Source of the DNA: Corynebacterium sp. p3-SID1241
GTDB lineage: Bacteria > Actinomycetota > Actinomycetes > Mycobacteriales > Mycobacteriaceae
Assembly (NCBI GenBank): GCA_025144025.1
Contig: JALXWS010000006.1
Coordinates: 1 to 64,000 of the forward strand
DNA length: 64,000 nt
Direction: 5' to 3'
The position numbers and the translations under genes are program-made. Under the pieces are notes generated by a model that saw only the letters and a program-made list of their open reading frames with translations, did no database searches and had not been told where the DNA came from. How positions within the stretch are numbered: position 1 is the first letter of the stretch; each line of letters opens with the position of its first letter. Positions 48,915-59,671 of the stretch are shown one piece after another.

Positions 48915-50603
48915 ATGGAAAACGCGTCTGAGTCCACAATCAAAGGAACCGGTGTCGTTGCCGGAGTCGCCTACGCCGAAGCCGTGTGGGTCCGCCCTCG
49001 CCCCGCCCTGCCTACCGAGGGAAGCATCGACCCAGAGCAAGCGAGTGATGTTGAATACGACCGCTTCCTTGCGGCCGTAGATACTGTCGCTGGTCGTTTG
49101 GAGCAGCGAGCTGCTGCCGCAGAAGGCCAGGCTGCGGAAGTTCTGACCGCAACGGCCGGCATGGTCAAGGACCGTGGCTGGCATAAGGCTGTACGCAAGA
49201 ATATCCGCACCGGAAGGAATGCGGAGTTCGCTACTGTCGGCGCCACCGATAAGTTTGTCACCATGTTCGAGGCTGCCGGCGGCGTGATGGCCGAGCGCAC
49301 TACCGACCTGAAGGATGTGCGCGACCGCGTCATTGCAGAACTGCGCGGCGAGGATGAGCCAGGGCTGCCGTTGGTAGAGGGCGAGGCCGTGCTCTTCGCT
49401 GATGACTTGGCCCCGGCCGATACTGCGACGCTGGATACCAAACACATCAAGGCCCTTGTCACCGAGCTGGGCGGCCCCACGAGCCACACGGCTATCATCG
49501 CTCGCCAGCTGGATATTCCTTGCATCGTAGCGGTCGGCTCTGCGTTGACCGATATTGAAAGCGGCACGCTGGTATTCGTAGATGGCGCGGTTGGCACCGT
49601 GACCTGTGGTGCCGACGAAGAGGCTTCTTCTAAGGCAGTGGCCGAGTACCGCGAGCGCGCAGCACGCGTTGCCCAGTGGCGTGGACCTGCTGAAACCAAG
49701 GATGGCCACCGCGTGCAGTTGCTTGCCAACGTTGCCGATGGCAACGCCGCCCGCATCGCTTCCGAGTCTCAAGCGGAGGGCATCGGTCTATACCGAACGG
49801 AGTTGTCCTTCCTATCTGCTAGCGAGGAGCCCAGCGTAGAAGACCAAGCCAAGATTTATGGCAAAGTATTCAACGCTTTCCCCGAATCCAAGGTTGTTGT
49901 GCGTACTTTGGATGCTGGCTCCGATAAGCCAATCTCTTATGCCACGCTGACCTCTGAGGAGAACCCAGCCTTGGGCGTGCGGGGATTGCGTATCGCGCGC
50001 GATAATGAGGCTCTGCTAACCCGCCAGCTTGACGCGATTGCGCAGGCGGCCGAGGCCCGCGACGAAAACGCCTCTACCTGGGTTATGGCTCCGATGGTGG
50101 CGACCTCCACCGAAGCGCAGTGGTTTGCCAACCTATGCCGAGAGCGCGGACTGACCGCCGGTGCCATGATTGAAGTGCCGGCCGCGGCGCTCATGGCGGA
50201 TAAAATTATGCCGCACCTTGACTTCGTGTCCATTGGTACCAATGACCTTACCCAGTACACGATGGCGGCGGACCGCCTGTCTCCGCAGCTTGCTTACCTC
50301 ACCGACCCATGGCAGCCGGCCGTGCTTCGCCTTATCCAGCACACTTGCATCGTGGGCCAGGCTAATAACGTCGCGGTGGGTGTATGCGGCGAAGCGGCAG
50401 CGGACCCGATGCTAGCGTGCGTCCTAACCGGTCTGGGCGTAAATTCGCTATCTGCTGCTTCGACTGCAGTGGCAGGCGTTGGTGCTCAGTTGGCAGAAGT
50501 TTCCCTGGAACAGTGCCAGCAGGTTGCTGAGGTAGCGCTGGACGCCGAGAGCCCAGATGCTGCCCGCACCGCAGTGGTGGAGCGCATGGAGTCCTTCGCC
50601 TAA
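48915..50603 (+). CDS. ptsI: phosphoenolpyruvate-protein phosphotransferase (enzyme I)
   Basis: Enzyme I takes phosphate from PEP and gives it to HPr. The 562-aa product has the phospho-His in GGPTSHTAIIARQLDIPC (near 190), the PEP domain with GIGLYRTELSFL, VMAPMVA and the SIGTNDLTQYTMAADR loop. GAAGGAAG lies upstream of the ATG. It is divergent from fruK and ends 15 bases from sugR on the opposite strand. Confidence 0.97.
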   Translation: MENASESTIKGTGVVAGVAYAEAVWVRPRPALPTEGSIDPEQASDVEYDRFLAAVDTVAGRLEQRAAAAEGQAAEVLTATAGMVKDRGWHKAVRKNIRTGRNAEFATVGATDKFVTMFEAAGGVMAERTTDLKDVRDRVIAELRGEDEPGLPLVEGEAVLFADDLAPADTATLDTKHIKALVTELGGPTSHTAIIARQLDIPCIVAVGSALTDIESGTLVFVDGAVGTVTCGADEEASSKAVAEYRERAARVAQWRGPAETKDGHRVQLLANVADGNAARIASESQAEGIGLYRTELSFLSASEEPSVEDQAKIYGKVFNAFPESKVVVRTLDAGSDKPISYATLTSEENPALGVRGLRIARDNEALLTRQLDAIAQAAEARDENASTWVMAPMVATSTEAQWFANLCRERGLTAGAMIEVPAAALMADKIMPHLDFVSIGTNDLTQYTMAADRLSPQLAYLTDPWQPAVLRLIQHTCIVGQANNVAVGVCGEAAADPMLACVLTGLGVNSLSAASTAVAGVGAQLAEVSLEQCQQVAEVALDAESPDAARTAVVERMESFA

Positions 50604-50618
50604 CTGGGCGGTAGGGTG

Positions 50619-51401
50619 CTATTCGCTGGCGAGCACGACTTCAATTTCGCGCTCGCGCAGCGCCTCTACAAAGGAATCGGGGGCGGCGGCGTCAGTAATG
50701 ACGACGTCGATGTCCGCGATGGCGGCGAAGCTGACCAAATAATCATTGCCCAGCTTGCTGGAATCGCACATCACCACGACCTTGTGGGCGTTGGTGACAA
50801 ATGCGGACTTGATGGCGGCCTCTTGCGAGTCGGCCGTCGACAAGCCGTGATCCAGCGTTAGGGCATTAGTGCCGATGAAGGCGACGTCGGCGCGCATAAG
50901 AGCCATCGTGCGCAGTGCCGTATCGCCGACGACGGCCTGGGTGATAGCGCGGACGGTACCGCCAAGCAGTTGGACGTCCGGTACACCGTTGCCCGCCAAA
51001 GATAAAGCGATGGGCAAGCTATTGGAGACAATATTAAACTGAGCTTGAGGGTACTGCTGTCCAATGAGCTCGGCGAACGCATTGATGGTGGTGCCTGCAT
51101 CAAGGAAAATGCTTCCGCCGCCGCGGGGCAGAAAATCAAGGGCCGCTCGGGCAATGGCGGCCTTGGCCCCAGAGGCAGAACGCTGGCGGGTATCTAGGGT
51201 AAGCTCCGCAGTTTGGAATGACTGGGAGGCTACCGCGCCGCCGTGCACGCGATGGACAACGCCCTCGCGGTCTAGCACAGCAAGGTCGCGTCGAATGGTC
51301 TCGGCCGTGACTTCAAAGCGTTCTGAAAGCTCGGTGACGTTGACACGGCCTTCCACCGCGGTGAGGGAAGCGATTTGGCGGCGCCGCTCTTCTGCGTACA
51401 T
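50619..51401 (-). CDS. sugR: DeoR-family sugar regulator SugR
   Basis: SugR represses PTS and glycolytic genes in C. glutamicum when sugar phosphates are low. The 260-aa product has the DeoR helix-turn-helix RFEVTAETIRRDLAVLDREGVVHRVHGGA at 28-56 and the sensor domain with SIFLDAGTT and FIGTNALTLDHGLST. Strong AGGAGG precedes the ATG. The neighbours lexA and ptsI match the C. glutamicum sugR locus, which favours SugR over FruR. Confidence 0.88.
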   Translation of the reverse strand: MYAEERRRQIASLTAVEGRVNVTELSERFEVTAETIRRDLAVLDREGVVHRVHGGAVASQSFQTAELTLDTRQRSASGAKAAIARAALDFLPRGGGSIFLDAGTTINAFAELIGQQYPQAQFNIVSNSLPIALSLAGNGVPDVQLLGGTVRAITQAVVGDTALRTMALMRADVAFIGTNALTLDHGLSTADSQEAAIKSAFVTNAHKVVVMCDSSKLGNDYLVSFAAIADIDVVITDAAAPDSFVEALREREIEVVLASE

Positions 51402-51694
51402 GATTCCTCCTTGGACCTAAAACATCGTTGCGTGGCGCGGGGGTGAATCGCCACCGCGTTTAGCGGAAATGAAAATCTGGCGATGTTGTTTTGCTTAAAC
51501 CATTGTCTCAAAAATCGGTAATAAACGGACTAAAGCAAAAATTTGCACAGCTATGTTTTTGATAGTTGGCGCCAAAACACCTGTTCAAAAGCAGGAGTGG
51601 GAAATTGGGATTTTCGTCTCTTTTGGTGTCCGAGTCCAATTAGGTGCCAAAATGGGGGTGAATAAATGAAGGTCGCTTTCGCGTGGAGGCTAGG
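51402..51694. other. non-coding stretch between lexA terminator and sugR
   Basis: About 290 AT-rich bases without a credible gene. It must hold the sugR promoter. Repeated GGCGCCAAAA and GGTGCCAAAA motifs near 51568 and 51641 could be protein-binding sites; nothing stronger is visible. Confidence 0.5.
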
Positions 51695-51738
51695 CAAAAA
51701 TAGGCCCCGCAGACCTCATTAAAGACGGCCTGCGGGGT
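51695..51738 (-). terminator. terminator of lexA
   Basis: Read on the minus strand, CCCCGCAGGCC pairs with GGTCTGCGGGG, followed by CCTATTTTT. Confidence 0.92.
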
Positions 51739-51765
51739 ATAAAAATAGTGGACTTGATATTCCCT

Positions 51766-52470
51766 TTATAGCTTGCGGAAGACGGAGACGACCTTGCCCA
51801 TAATTTCGGCGTCATCGCCGTTGATTGGCGCGTATGCATCATTGTGGGGAAGTAGCCATACACCGGAAGAGTCGCGGTGGAACTCCTTAACGGTGGCTTC
51901 AGAGCCATCCAGCAGGGCCGCGACGAATTCGCCTTCCTCGGCTACTGACTGGGAGCGAATGATAACCCAGTCGCCGTCGAGAATGCCGGCGTCCTGCATG
52001 GAGTCGCCGACTACCTGCAACATATACAGGTCGCCCCCGCCGACTACCTCGTCCGGCATGGGGAAGTAGGCGTCGACGTTTTCCTCGGCAGTAATGGGGG
52101 CACCGGCCGCAATGCGTCCGACGACAGGAATATAGGATACGGCGCTTGCGTCTTCTGGTATTGGCTGTTCTGCCTTGGCAGGCTTGCGTCCGGGCTTCTT
52201 TGCACCATCGTCGGTATTGAGGTGGCGGACATCAACCGCACGCGGCTTATTCGGATCGCGACGTAGGAATCCCTTTTCTTCCAGTTGCTTTAGCTGGTAG
52301 GCAACCGAGGATGTGGACTGTAGTCCTGCGGCATCACCAATTTCGCGAATGCTTGGTGGATAGCCGCGCAGCATAACGGCATCACTAATGACATTGAGGA
52401 TGCGTCGTTGGCGATCGGATAGGGAAGCGTAATCGGTCTTTTCGGTGGTCTTCTTTGGCTTGCGGCCCAT
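51766..52470 (-). CDS. lexA: LexA repressor
   Basis: LexA represses SOS genes and cleaves itself when RecA filaments form. The 234-aa product has the winged helix ([28 protein letters not shown]), the cleavage site A122-G123 in RIAAGAPI, the catalytic S157 in GDSMQDAG and K195 in TVKEF. AGGAG lies upstream. LexA boxes lie in the lexA-divS gap, giving self-control. Confidence 0.97.
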   Translation of the reverse strand: MGRKPKKTTEKTDYASLSDRQRRILNVISDAVMLRGYPPSIREIGDAAGLQSTSSVAYQLKQLEEKGFLRRDPNKPRAVDVRHLNTDDGAKKPGRKPAKAEQPIPEDASAVSYIPVVGRIAAGAPITAEENVDAYFPMPDEVVGGGDLYMLQVVGDSMQDAGILDGDWVIIRSQSVAEEGEFVAALLDGSEATVKEFHRDSSGVWLLPHNDAYAPINGDDAEIMGKVVSVFRKL

Positions 52471-52560
52471 TGCTGGCTCCTAGGAAGGGTTTGGATGGCT
52501 TTATCGGCGGTCTGCTAGCTGTCGGCGTTGAAAATTGCCACATGTCATTTGTAGCACGAA

Positions 52561-52576
52561 AAGTACAGATGTTCGA
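52561..52576. promoter_or_regulatory. SOS (LexA) box between lexA and divS
   Basis: AAGTACAGATGTTCGA has a perfect right half ACA-NN-TGTTCGA of the corynebacterial LexA site. It lies 91 bases before lexA. Confidence 0.7.
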
Positions 52577-52639
52577 GATTTGCGCGCAGGGGTGGACAAG
52601 CGTTCGAAGCAGTGCTATAAATCGAACGCACCAACTAAA

Positions 52640-52655
52640 TCGAACATTATGGCGA
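52640..52655. promoter_or_regulatory. partial SOS (LexA) box before divS
   Basis: TCGAACATTATGGCGA has a perfect left half and a partial right half of the LexA site, 63 bases before divS. Confidence 0.5.
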
Positions 52656-52717
52656 CTGTTTACCGGCGTGTGTCGTGTCGGATTCCTACGGTGGGCATAG
52701 TCGTCGAAAGGAAAATC

Positions 52718-53113
52718 ATGTCTCTGCTTACCAATTCTCGTAATGACCTGCAAACCTGTAACTCTGTAGGATCTGTAGTGGTTCCCTCTGCGTCTGTATG
52801 GGATGTGGCTCGTCACGACGGTCGGAGTGTGGGTGGCGGTGCTAATTCGCGACATATTCGAACTCTCCGAGTGGAAAATCGAACGACATATCGTTCGAAT
52901 TGTATGACTGTTGGAGGCTTCGAAAAGATATCGGAAAGGCGCGGAAGCAGCGCGGGGAGGTCGAACACAGGTAATTACATATTGGGGGCGGTGTTTGGTG
53001 TCGCGGTCTTTGTGGGCACGTTGGTAGGTGGATTAGCTGGAGCGGAAGGCAGTAGTGCACCACAACCGCCGGCTTCTGAAGTGCAGCAAGTTGAAGCTGC
53101 AGTATCGCGTTAA
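52718..53113 (+). CDS. divS: SOS-induced cell-division suppressor DivS
   Basis: In C. glutamicum divS is divergent from lexA and its product blocks septum formation after DNA damage. This 131-aa product has a polar, basic N-terminal region and one membrane segment near residues 91-113 (YILGAVFGVAVFVGTLVGGLAG), then a short outer tail. It is assigned by location, LexA-like sites and shape; the N-terminal region is poorly conserved. ATG 52718 has AAAGGAAAA upstream; the frame upstream is open but non-coding. Confidence 0.75.
   Translation: MSLLTNSRNDLQTCNSVGSVVVPSASVWDVARHDGRSVGGGANSRHIRTLRVENRTTYRSNCMTVGGFEKISERRGSSAGRSNTGNYILGAVFGVAVFVGTLVGGLAGAEGSSAPQPPASEVQQVEAAVSR
52879..52898. repeat. 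palindrome of LexA-like half sites inside divS
   Basis: TCGAACGA-CATA-TCGTTCGA has perfect 8-bp arms. It resembles a LexA box with a spacer lengthened by two, and lies in the divS coding region. Confidence 0.8.
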
Positions 53114-53200
53114 GAGAAGCAGTGGGAGCGAAGCCCAGTGGCCGTACAGACGTGGAAGTGAGTAAACTACTGGCGTAACAACGTCAGCGAAAGGACCACT

Positions 53201-53659
53201 GTGTATTGCCCCTTTTGCCATAATGAGCAGTCCCGCGTCATCGACTCGCGTGTGGTCGATGCTGGAACCTCGATTCGCCGCCGGCGCGAGTGTGCTTCGT
53301 GCAAGGGGCGTTTTACCACGGTTGAGAAGGCCGTACTGCTCGTGGTGAAGCGGAACGGCTTGGCAGAGCCTTTCAGCAGGGATAAGTTGATTCGCGGCGT
53401 GAGGCGCGCCTGCCAGGGGCGAGATGTTAGCGACGATGCCCTGAAGAAACTGGCTCAAGAAGTGGAGGAGACCGTCCGTGGCCATGGCTCCTCGCAGGTA
53501 AACGCGAATGAGATTGGCCTGGCCATCTTGGAGCCATTACGTGACCTTGATGAGGTGGCTTATCTGCGCTTTGCTTCCGTGTATAAGTCTTTTGAAAGCG
53601 CTGATGACTTTGAATCCGAGATCCGGCTCATGCGGAGGCGCGACCGCGAGGATTTCTAG
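53201..53659 (+). CDS. nrdR: transcriptional repressor NrdR
   Basis: NrdR senses ATP/dATP and represses ribonucleotide reductase genes. The 152-aa product has the zinc ribbon C3, C6, C31 and C34, then an ATP cone ([24 protein letters not shown]...). The start is GTG 53201. The gene overlaps the convergent hrpA by four bases at their 3' ends. Confidence 0.96.
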   Translation: MYCPFCHNEQSRVIDSRVVDAGTSIRRRRECASCKGRFTTVEKAVLLVVKRNGLAEPFSRDKLIRGVRRACQGRDVSDDALKKLAQEVEETVRGHGSSQVNANEIGLAILEPLRDLDEVAYLRFASVYKSFESADDFESEIRLMRRRDREDF

Positions 53660-56600
53660 CGCAGTTTGTCCACCGCCTTCTGGATGCGGCGGAGCGAAAC
53701 CGCATGGGCTGTGCCGAGGCGTTGGGCAAAAAGGGAAACCCGAAGTTCCTCTATCATCCAGCGTACGTCCTTGACCTCCCGCGTCTTTTCGCGGCCGGCC
53801 GGTAGGTTGCGCAGGCGGTTGGACAAGTAGGCCTTGGCATTGTCGATTTCGGCCTGGCGGTCTGCATCGCGGTCTGGGTCAAGGTTCATATCCTCTAGGC
53901 GTATTCGCATAGCTTGGATATAGCGAGGCAGGTGGCGTAGGTGCGCCATGCCATGGACTGTGATGGCGTTACGCGGTAGGAGGAAGTCTAGTTGCTCACG
54001 CATGTCATCGATTGCAGGACCATCCCAGTGGGCGAGTTCCGCTCGCAGATTGGAATATTCGGCGAGTCCAGGCGCTATTGCTACTACGGCTCGGCGCACA
54101 CGTCCGGAAACCTGTGGTTTGACGGTGTCTTTGAGTTTCTGGAAAGCAGTGGGAGTACGGACCGGTCCGCCGGCTTCTAGCATGAGGTCGCGGATGGCAG
54201 CGACGCGGGCGTCGTTGACCAAGCCATCGGCACCGCCGTGCGGATAGGAGTCAACGGCAACACGTTGTTGTAGCGGCAGGCCCTTGACCATTTGCGGAGG
54301 ATTTACCGAAATTTCGCGCATGAGCAAGGTCAGCGTGGTAGTAACCATCGCGGCGTCTGCGGCGGCTTTGGTGGGATGAACCTTGAGCTCGACGCCATCT
54401 TTGGTGGCGACTAGGGCGGGATAGGCCGTAACTTCGTGGCCATCGACGGTGGTAGTGACCGTGTCATCTATTGCGCCTAGAGTATCGTCGGTCCATTCGC
54501 TAACAGCGGTGGACTCGGCGGTGCGAGAGACACGGGACACGGAGGACTTGATGTGCCCGGCCTGGCGACGAATGAGTACCGCTAGGTCGCGGTCAGAGTC
54601 GACGATCTTGCCACGTTTGTCAATCGCCCCGTAGTTCATCCGCAGGTGGGCGGGTAGCTTGCTGGCCTGGAAGTCGGTGGCGTTGATTCCTTGACCGCCG
54701 AGTTCGCGGAGGACGTCGGCAAGCTGCTGGGTGATTGGTCCTTCATAAGGGATGAGGCGGTCGATGGCGCGCTCGGCAAACTCGGGTGCGGGTACGATGG
54801 TGCGGCGCAGGGCCTTGGGCAGGCTGCGGATGAGCTCGGTGACGAGCTCGAGGCGCAGACCCGGAACGAGCCAATCGAAGCCTTCGGTATCCAAGCCAGC
54901 GAGCATAGGAATGGGAACCATTACGGTGACGCCGTCGAGAGGATCGCCGGGCTCGAACTTGTAGGTCAGTTCGTAATCGATAGAACCCTTGCGCCAGTGG
55001 TCAGGGAAGGACTCTTCGGTGACGTCGTGGGAGTCATCGATGAGCTTAGCCGGATCGAAATCCAGCAGGTCAGGTGTGCGACGGCGTTCTTCCTTCCACC
55101 ACGAGTCAAAGTGGCGGCCCGTGGTTACCTTTGCCGGAATGCGCTGGTCATAGAAATCGAAGAGTGTGTCTTCGTCCACGATGAGGCCGCGGCGGCGGGC
55201 CTTTTCTTCGTATGCGGCGGCGTCGTCAAGCGCTTGGGCGTTGGCCTTGAAAAAGGCGTGGTGGGTGTTCCAGTCGCCGGCGATAAGGGCGTTGCGGATG
55301 AACATATCGCGGGCAGCGGCGGGATCGACGCGGTGGTAGGGCACGGTGCGGTCAGCCACGATGGGCACGCCGTAGAGCGTGGAATTTTGGTGCGCGATGG
55401 CGGCGGCGCGCTTGCGAGACCAGGTGGGCTCGGAGTAGTTGTGTTTGAGCAGGTCCGCACCGAGATTTTCCACCCAGGCGGGATCGATGGCGGCGACATC
55501 GCGCGCCCAGAGGCGGGAAGTTTCCACCAGCTCGGCGGCCATGAGGAATTCCGGCGGCTTTTTAGCCAGGGCGGAGCCGGGGAATACCAGGAAGCGGGTG
55601 TTGCGCGCGCCCTGGAACTCCTTGGAATTGCCATTGCGGGCGCCGATATTGGATAGCAATCCCGAAAGGAGAGACATGTGGATGTCATCGGAGCGGCGCT
55701 CGGTGCCCTCCTGGTAGGTCCAGCCCAGCTGCTTGGCGACGTCCTTGAGCTGGCGCACCAAGTCAAACCACTCCCGGATGCGCATGTAGTGGAGGAATTC
55801 CTGCTTCATGCGCTTGCGGAACTTATTGCCGGATTGCTCATTGCGGGTTTGCTTGATGTAATCCCACAGCTTGAGCATGGACAAGAAATCCGAGGTCTTG
55901 TCCTTGAAGCGGGCGTGGGCTTGGTCGGCCTGGGCTTGGAAGTCGAGGGGGCGCTCGCGCACATCTTGGATGGTCATGGCGGCAACGATGACCATGACAT
56001 CATCGAGGCAGCCGTTGGTATTGGCCTCAATGAGCATGCGGGCCATGCGCGGATCCAGCGGGATGCGGGCAAGGTCGCGGCCGATGGTGGTGAGCGAGGG
56101 CTTGTCCTGCTTGTCGTGGAGGGCACCGAGCTCGTGGAGGAGGGTGAGACCATCGCGAATGGCCTTGTGCTCGGGAGGTTGGATGAAGGGGAATTGTTCG
56201 ATATCACCGAGCTTGAGCGAAACCATTTGCAGGATGACACTCGCGAGGTTGGTGCGCAGGATTTCCGGGTCGGTGAACTCGGGACGGCCTTCAAAATCCT
56301 GTTCGCTGTAGAGGCGGATGGCGATGCCGTCGGCAACGCGGCCGCAACGGCCGGAGCGCTGGTTGGCGGAGGCCTGCGAGATGGGCTCGATGGGCAACCG
56401 CTGGACCTTGGTGCGCGTGGAATACCGTGAGATGCGGGCGGTGCCGGTATCGACGACATAGCGGATGCCGGGCACGGTAAGCGAGGTCTCGGCGATATTG
56501 GTGGCCAAGACGATGCGGCGGCCGCGGTGCTCGCTAAATACGCGGTGTTGCTCTTGGTTAGATAGGCGGCCAAAGAGAGGAGTGACCTCGACGTTTTTCC

Positions 56601-57543
56601 ACTTTTTGCCTTCGATGGCCTCCATGGCATCGCGGATATCTCGCTCGCCAGGGAAGAAGCACAGGATATCGCCGTCGCCTTCGCGTATGAGCTCTTCGAT
56701 GGCCTCGGTCAAGCCGTCGAGCGGGTCTTGGTCCACGACCTTTCCGCCGGCCTCGAATTCGAGTGGCCGGTAGCGGATTTCTACGGGGTAGGTGCGTCCG
56801 GAGACCTCGATAATGGGGGCGGGGTTGCCGTCGGCGTCGGCAAAATGGGCGGCGAAGCTTTCAGGGTCGATGGTTGCGGAGGTGATGATCACCTTGAGGT
56901 CGGGACGCTTGGGCAATAGGCGCTTCAAGTAGCCCAAGAGGAAGTCGATATTGAGCGAGCGCTCGTGGGCCTCATCGATGATGATGGTGTCGTACTTATT
57001 GAGGAAGCGGTCGCGTTGCATCTCGGCGAGCAGAATGCCGTCGGTCATCAGCTTGACGGCGGTGGTCTCAGAGACGCGGTCATCGAAGCGGATGGCGTAG
57101 CCGACGGACTCGCCGATTTTCTGGTCCAGTTCCGAGGCGATGCGTTCGGCCACGGTGCGCGCTGCAATACGGCGCGGCTGGGTATGGCCGATGAACCCGC
57201 GCCGGCCGCGGCCTAGCTCGAGACAGATTTTCGGGATCTGGGTGGTCTTACCAGAACCGGTCTCACCAGCGATGATGACGACCTGGTTGTCCCGAATTGC
57301 CTCGGCGATATCGTCCTTGCGGGCGGTGACGGGGAGGGCGTCGGGGTAGGAGATGGTGGGAACGGCGGCGTCGGTAAGTGCGACGCGCTCGGCCGCGGCC
57401 TGGATCTCAGCGCCGATTTCTTGCAGAGCTTTAGGCGCACGGGCCTTCTTGAGGCGGCGGCGGAAGGAGCGCGCCTCGGCCAAAGTGACATTTTCGAGTG
57501 CGGCGAAGAGCTCGTCGCGAGAAGGGGATTCGTTCTTAGTCAT
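53656..57543 (-). CDS. hrpA: ATP-dependent RNA helicase HrpA
   Basis: A large DEAH-box helicase of 1295 aa. Motif [13 protein letters not shown] near 92, DEAH in [12 protein letters not shown] in ITSATID, and motif [11 protein letters not shown]; then the helicase-associated domains and a long HrpA-specific C-terminal part. In E. coli, HrpA acts on mRNA and stalled ribosomes. It closes the lexA-divS-nrdR-hrpA cluster. Confidence 0.95.
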   Translation of the reverse strand: MTKNESPSRDELFAALENVTLAEARSFRRRLKKARAPKALQEIGAEIQAAAERVALTDAAVPTISYPDALPVTARKDDIAEAIRDNQVVIIAGETGSGKTTQIPKICLELGRGRRGFIGHTQPRRIAARTVAERIASELDQKIGESVGYAIRFDDRVSETTAVKLMTDGILLAEMQRDRFLNKYDTIIIDEAHERSLNIDFLLGYLKRLLPKRPDLKVIITSATIDPESFAAHFADADGNPAPIIEVSGRTYPVEIRYRPLEFEAGGKVVDQDPLDGLTEAIEELIREGDGDILCFFPGERDIRDAMEAIEGKKWKNVEVTPLFGRLSNQEQHRVFSEHRGRRIVLATNIAETSLTVPGIRYVVDTGTARISRYSTRTKVQRLPIEPISQASANQRSGRCGRVADGIAIRLYSEQDFEGRPEFTDPEILRTNLASVILQMVSLKLGDIEQFPFIQPPEHKAIRDGLTLLHELGALHDKQDKPSLTTIGRDLARIPLDPRMARMLIEANTNGCLDDVMVIVAAMTIQDVRERPLDFQAQADQAHARFKDKTSDFLSMLKLWDYIKQTRNEQSGNKFRKRMKQEFLHYMRIREWFDLVRQLKDVAKQLGWTYQEGTERRSDDIHMSLLSGLLSNIGARNGNSKEFQGARNTRFLVFPGSALAKKPPEFLMAAELVETSRLWARDVAAIDPAWVENLGADLLKHNYSEPTWSRKRAAAIAHQNSTLYGVPIVADRTVPYHRVDPAAARDMFIRNALIAGDWNTHHAFFKANAQALDDAAAYEEKARRRGLIVDEDTLFDFYDQRIPAKVTTGRHFDSWWKEERRRTPDLLDFDPAKLIDDSHDVTEESFPDHWRKGSIDYELTYKFEPGDPLDGVTVMVPIPMLAGLDTEGFDWLVPGLRLELVTELIRSLPKALRRTIVPAPEFAERAIDRLIPYEGPITQQLADVLRELGGQGINATDFQASKLPAHLRMNYGAIDKRGKIVDSDRDLAVLIRRQAGHIKSSVSRVSRTAESTAVSEWTDDTLGAIDDTVTTTVDGHEVTAYPALVATKDGVELKVHPTKAAADAAMVTTTLTLLMREISVNPPQMVKGLPLQQRVAVDSYPHGGADGLVNDARVAAIRDLMLEAGGPVRTPTAFQKLKDTVKPQVSGRVRRAVVAIAPGLAEYSNLRAELAHWDGPAIDDMREQLDFLLPRNAITVHGMAHLRHLPRYIQAMRIRLEDMNLDPDRDADRQAEIDNAKAYLSNRLRNLPAGREKTREVKDVRWMIEELRVSLFAQRLGTAHAVSLRRIQKAVDKLR

Positions 57544-57649
57544 GACTAGGCAACGAGTTTACCCGTCCACCTGAAATGAGGAAAAAGTTGTTAAAGTTAA
57601 AATACTTATCCATTTTTCTATGTGCATTCCTGAAGGAGGAGCACCGCCT

Positions 57650-58558
57650 ATGACGAACCCGTATTCGGGTGAAAATGACGATTTTCCTCGCTATGAGCCG
57701 ACCAACCATCCCGAGGATCGGCCGGACTACGGCCAGCTTCCATCGTATGGTGGCAGCCACGAGGGTAGTGCCCAAGGCTATGCCGGCTACCAGGCAGGCC
57801 AGCGGCCGTTTACCGGTAAGGTCTCCGCAATAGATGCGGTTTCTTGGGCTTTTAGGACTGTCTTTGGCAATTGGAAGCTGTGGATTCTAGGAGCAGTAGC
57901 GCTTTTTGTTCTAAGTATCGTTTTTGTAGCCGTTGCAGGCGGCATCAATGCCGCGAGCTACTCCGGTACGGGTGATCCAACCGCGGGTTCTTGGGTTTCT
58001 CAGCTCATTTCCACTGTCCTAAGCCTTGTATTGTCGCTGGTAATTATGCGCCTAGCGCTCTTCCAGATCGATGATGCCCGCACCGGTTGGGATTACCTTT
58101 TTAAGAACGTGCGTTGGTGGCAGCCGCTGGTTATCATGCTCGTCATCGGGGCAGTGGCGAGCCTTATTGCATTCGCTGCAGTAGGCGGAACTGTCTATGG
58201 GTTGCTTAACGACGTCGAGAATATGACGGAGGACGAAGCAGTTGCGGCAGTATTAAGCGTCATGGGCATCATGGGCGTGCTTTTGCTCATTAGCTTCTTT
58301 ATCCAACCATTCTTCTCGCTGATGCAGTGGTTCGCGGCCGATGGCGATAGCGTTGGTGACGCTGTGAAGAAGGGCTTTCAGGCAGGTAAGAATAACTACG
58401 GCCAAATGTTGCTACTGGCGATTTTGAACTTTTTCATCATCATCGGTGGCTTCTTGCTTTTGGGCATCGGCCTCATCGTGGCGTATCCGGTTACCCTCTT
58501 GGCACAGGCGCATATGTACCGCCAGTGCGCGGGGCGCAATACTCTCCCGCAGGCATAG
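57650..58558 (+). CDS. putative membrane protein
   Basis: A 302-aa protein with a Gly/Tyr/Pro-rich N-terminal region of ~65 residues (YDYGQ-like low complexity) and about five membrane helices. It has no recognised family; it resembles the DUF975-like integral membrane group in shape. ATG 57650 is chosen for the strong GGAGGAG upstream; an ATG at 57620 would be ten residues longer. It ends at a strong bidirectional terminator. Confidence 0.75.
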   Translation: MTNPYSGENDDFPRYEPTNHPEDRPDYGQLPSYGGSHEGSAQGYAGYQAGQRPFTGKVSAIDAVSWAFRTVFGNWKLWILGAVALFVLSIVFVAVAGGINAASYSGTGDPTAGSWVSQLISTVLSLVLSLVIMRLALFQIDDARTGWDYLFKNVRWWQPLVIMLVIGAVASLIAFAAVGGTVYGLLNDVENMTEDEAVAAVLSVMGIMGVLLLISFFIQPFFSLMQWFAADGDSVGDAVKKGFQAGKNNYGQMLLLAILNFFIIIGGFLLLGIGLIVAYPVTLLAQAHMYRQCAGRNTLPQA

Positions 58559-58570
58559 CACCAGATAGGT

Positions 58571-58606
58571 AAAGGCCACCGTTTCCCGCTTGGGACGGTG
58601 GCCTTT
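58571..58606. terminator. bidirectional terminator
   Basis: AAAGGCCACCGT (58571-58582) pairs perfectly with ACGGTGGCCTTT (58595-58606), giving T-rich tails both ways between convergent genes. Confidence 0.88.
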
Positions 58607-58662
58607 GGTGTGCTTGGCGACGCCCAGAGGCAACTAGAGGCAGTGTCCACTGCCGATTGCGG

Positions 58663-59607
58663 CTACTGCCGGGAACGTTCAATCGCCTTGTTATAGGCGG
58701 AGGTGATGAGCGTGCCGAATTCGCGGAATTCCTCGGCGCGGGCGGCAGAGGAACGGAACACGAGGCCGACCTCGCGCTCGGCGGTGACATCGGAGGCAAA
58801 GTGGGCGATGGCGACGTCCTTGCCATGGCACTCGGTGGCCAGTGCAGATTCGGGGACGAGGGTGCAGCCCAGTCCGCCCATGACCAGCTGCATGATGGTG
58901 GTCAGGGAGGAAGCACGGGTGACGGAATTGGTGGCCTCGGCCGGGTTGATATTGGCGTGGCGGCAAAGGTCGACTACTTGGTCGCGCAAGCAGTGGCCGT
59001 CGTCAAGCAGCAGCAAATCCAGGTCCTTGAGTTCCGCAAGCTCGACATCCTCACGGCCGGCGATGGGGTGATCGGGCGGGCAGACAATGGAGAATTTCTC
59101 GGTGTACAGCGGGCTATCGACCATGCCGGTGGCCTCGGAAGGAAGGGCCATGATGGCTAGGTCCAGGTTGCCGTTGCGAAGGCGGGTAATGAGGTGCTGG
59201 GTTTGCTCTTCGACGAAGCGCGGCTCGAGGTCCGGGTAGGCCTCAGCCAGCATGGAGAGCAGATCGGGAAGGATGTAGGGGGCGATGGTGGGGATAACGC
59301 CGATCGTCAGCGGGCCGGCAAGGGTGCCGTTGGCGCCGCGAGCGTGGGCGAGGAAGGTATCGGCTGCTTCAAGCGTTGCCTTGGCATAGGGGAGGAGGGT
59401 CTCACCAGCCGAGGTGACGATGACCTTGCGGGTGGAGCGCTCAATAAGCTGCAGGCCCAAACCCTGCTCGAGGGCAACGAGGCCCTGGGAGAGGGAGGGC
59501 TGGGAAATTTCGAGTTTGGCGGCTGCGGTACCAAAGTGCTTGTTTTCCGCAACGGTGACGAAGGTACGCAGCTGAGCAAGTGTAGGGCGATACTCTTTAT
59601 TATGCAT
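58663..59607 (-). CDS. oxyR: LysR-type regulator OxyR
   Basis: OxyR senses hydrogen peroxide through a Cys pair and controls antioxidant genes. The 314-aa product has the LysR HTH (PTLAQLRTFVTVAENKHFGTAAAKLEISQPSLSQGLVALEQ) and the OxyR redox pair C206 and C215 in DDGHCLRDQVVDLCRHA. It is divergent from ahpC. ATG 59607 (MHNKEYRPT) is chosen; ATG 59616 adds three residues. Confidence 0.95.
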   Translation of the reverse strand: MHNKEYRPTLAQLRTFVTVAENKHFGTAAAKLEISQPSLSQGLVALEQGLGLQLIERSTRKVIVTSAGETLLPYAKATLEAADTFLAHARGANGTLAGPLTIGVIPTIAPYILPDLLSMLAEAYPDLEPRFVEEQTQHLITRLRNGNLDLAIMALPSEATGMVDSPLYTEKFSIVCPPDHPIAGREDVELAELKDLDLLLLDDGHCLRDQVVDLCRHANINPAEATNSVTRASSLTTIMQLVMGGLGCTLVPESALATECHGKDVAIAHFASDVTAEREVGLVFRSSAARAEEFREFGTLITSAYNKAIERSRQ

Positions 59608-59630
59608 GCCTATCACTCTAACACTTACCT

Positions 59631-59644
59631 ATAGGATTTGCTAT
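59631..59644. promoter_or_regulatory. OxyR-like site between oxyR and ahpC
   Basis: ATAG-GATTTG-CTAT is an inverted repeat like the ATAG...CTAT core of LysR/OxyR sites. It directly precedes the ahpC -35. Confidence 0.6.
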
Positions 59645-59671
59645 TGACGCGAGCGGAAAAGATGGTATAAC
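59644..59671 (+). promoter_or_regulatory. predicted ahpC promoter
   Basis: TTGACG at 59644-59649 and TATAAC at 59666-59671, 16 bases apart, next to the OxyR-like site. Two hairpins follow in the leader: GGGCCGGAC/GTCCGGCCC at 59682-59702, and GCTGCTTG/CAAGCGGC just after. Confidence 0.7.

Noticed and set aside
54691..55656. 321-codon open frame on the plus strand inside hrpA
   Set aside because: Antisense image of hrpA in a GC-rich genome; low-complexity Gly/Val product without motifs, whereas hrpA motifs are complete.
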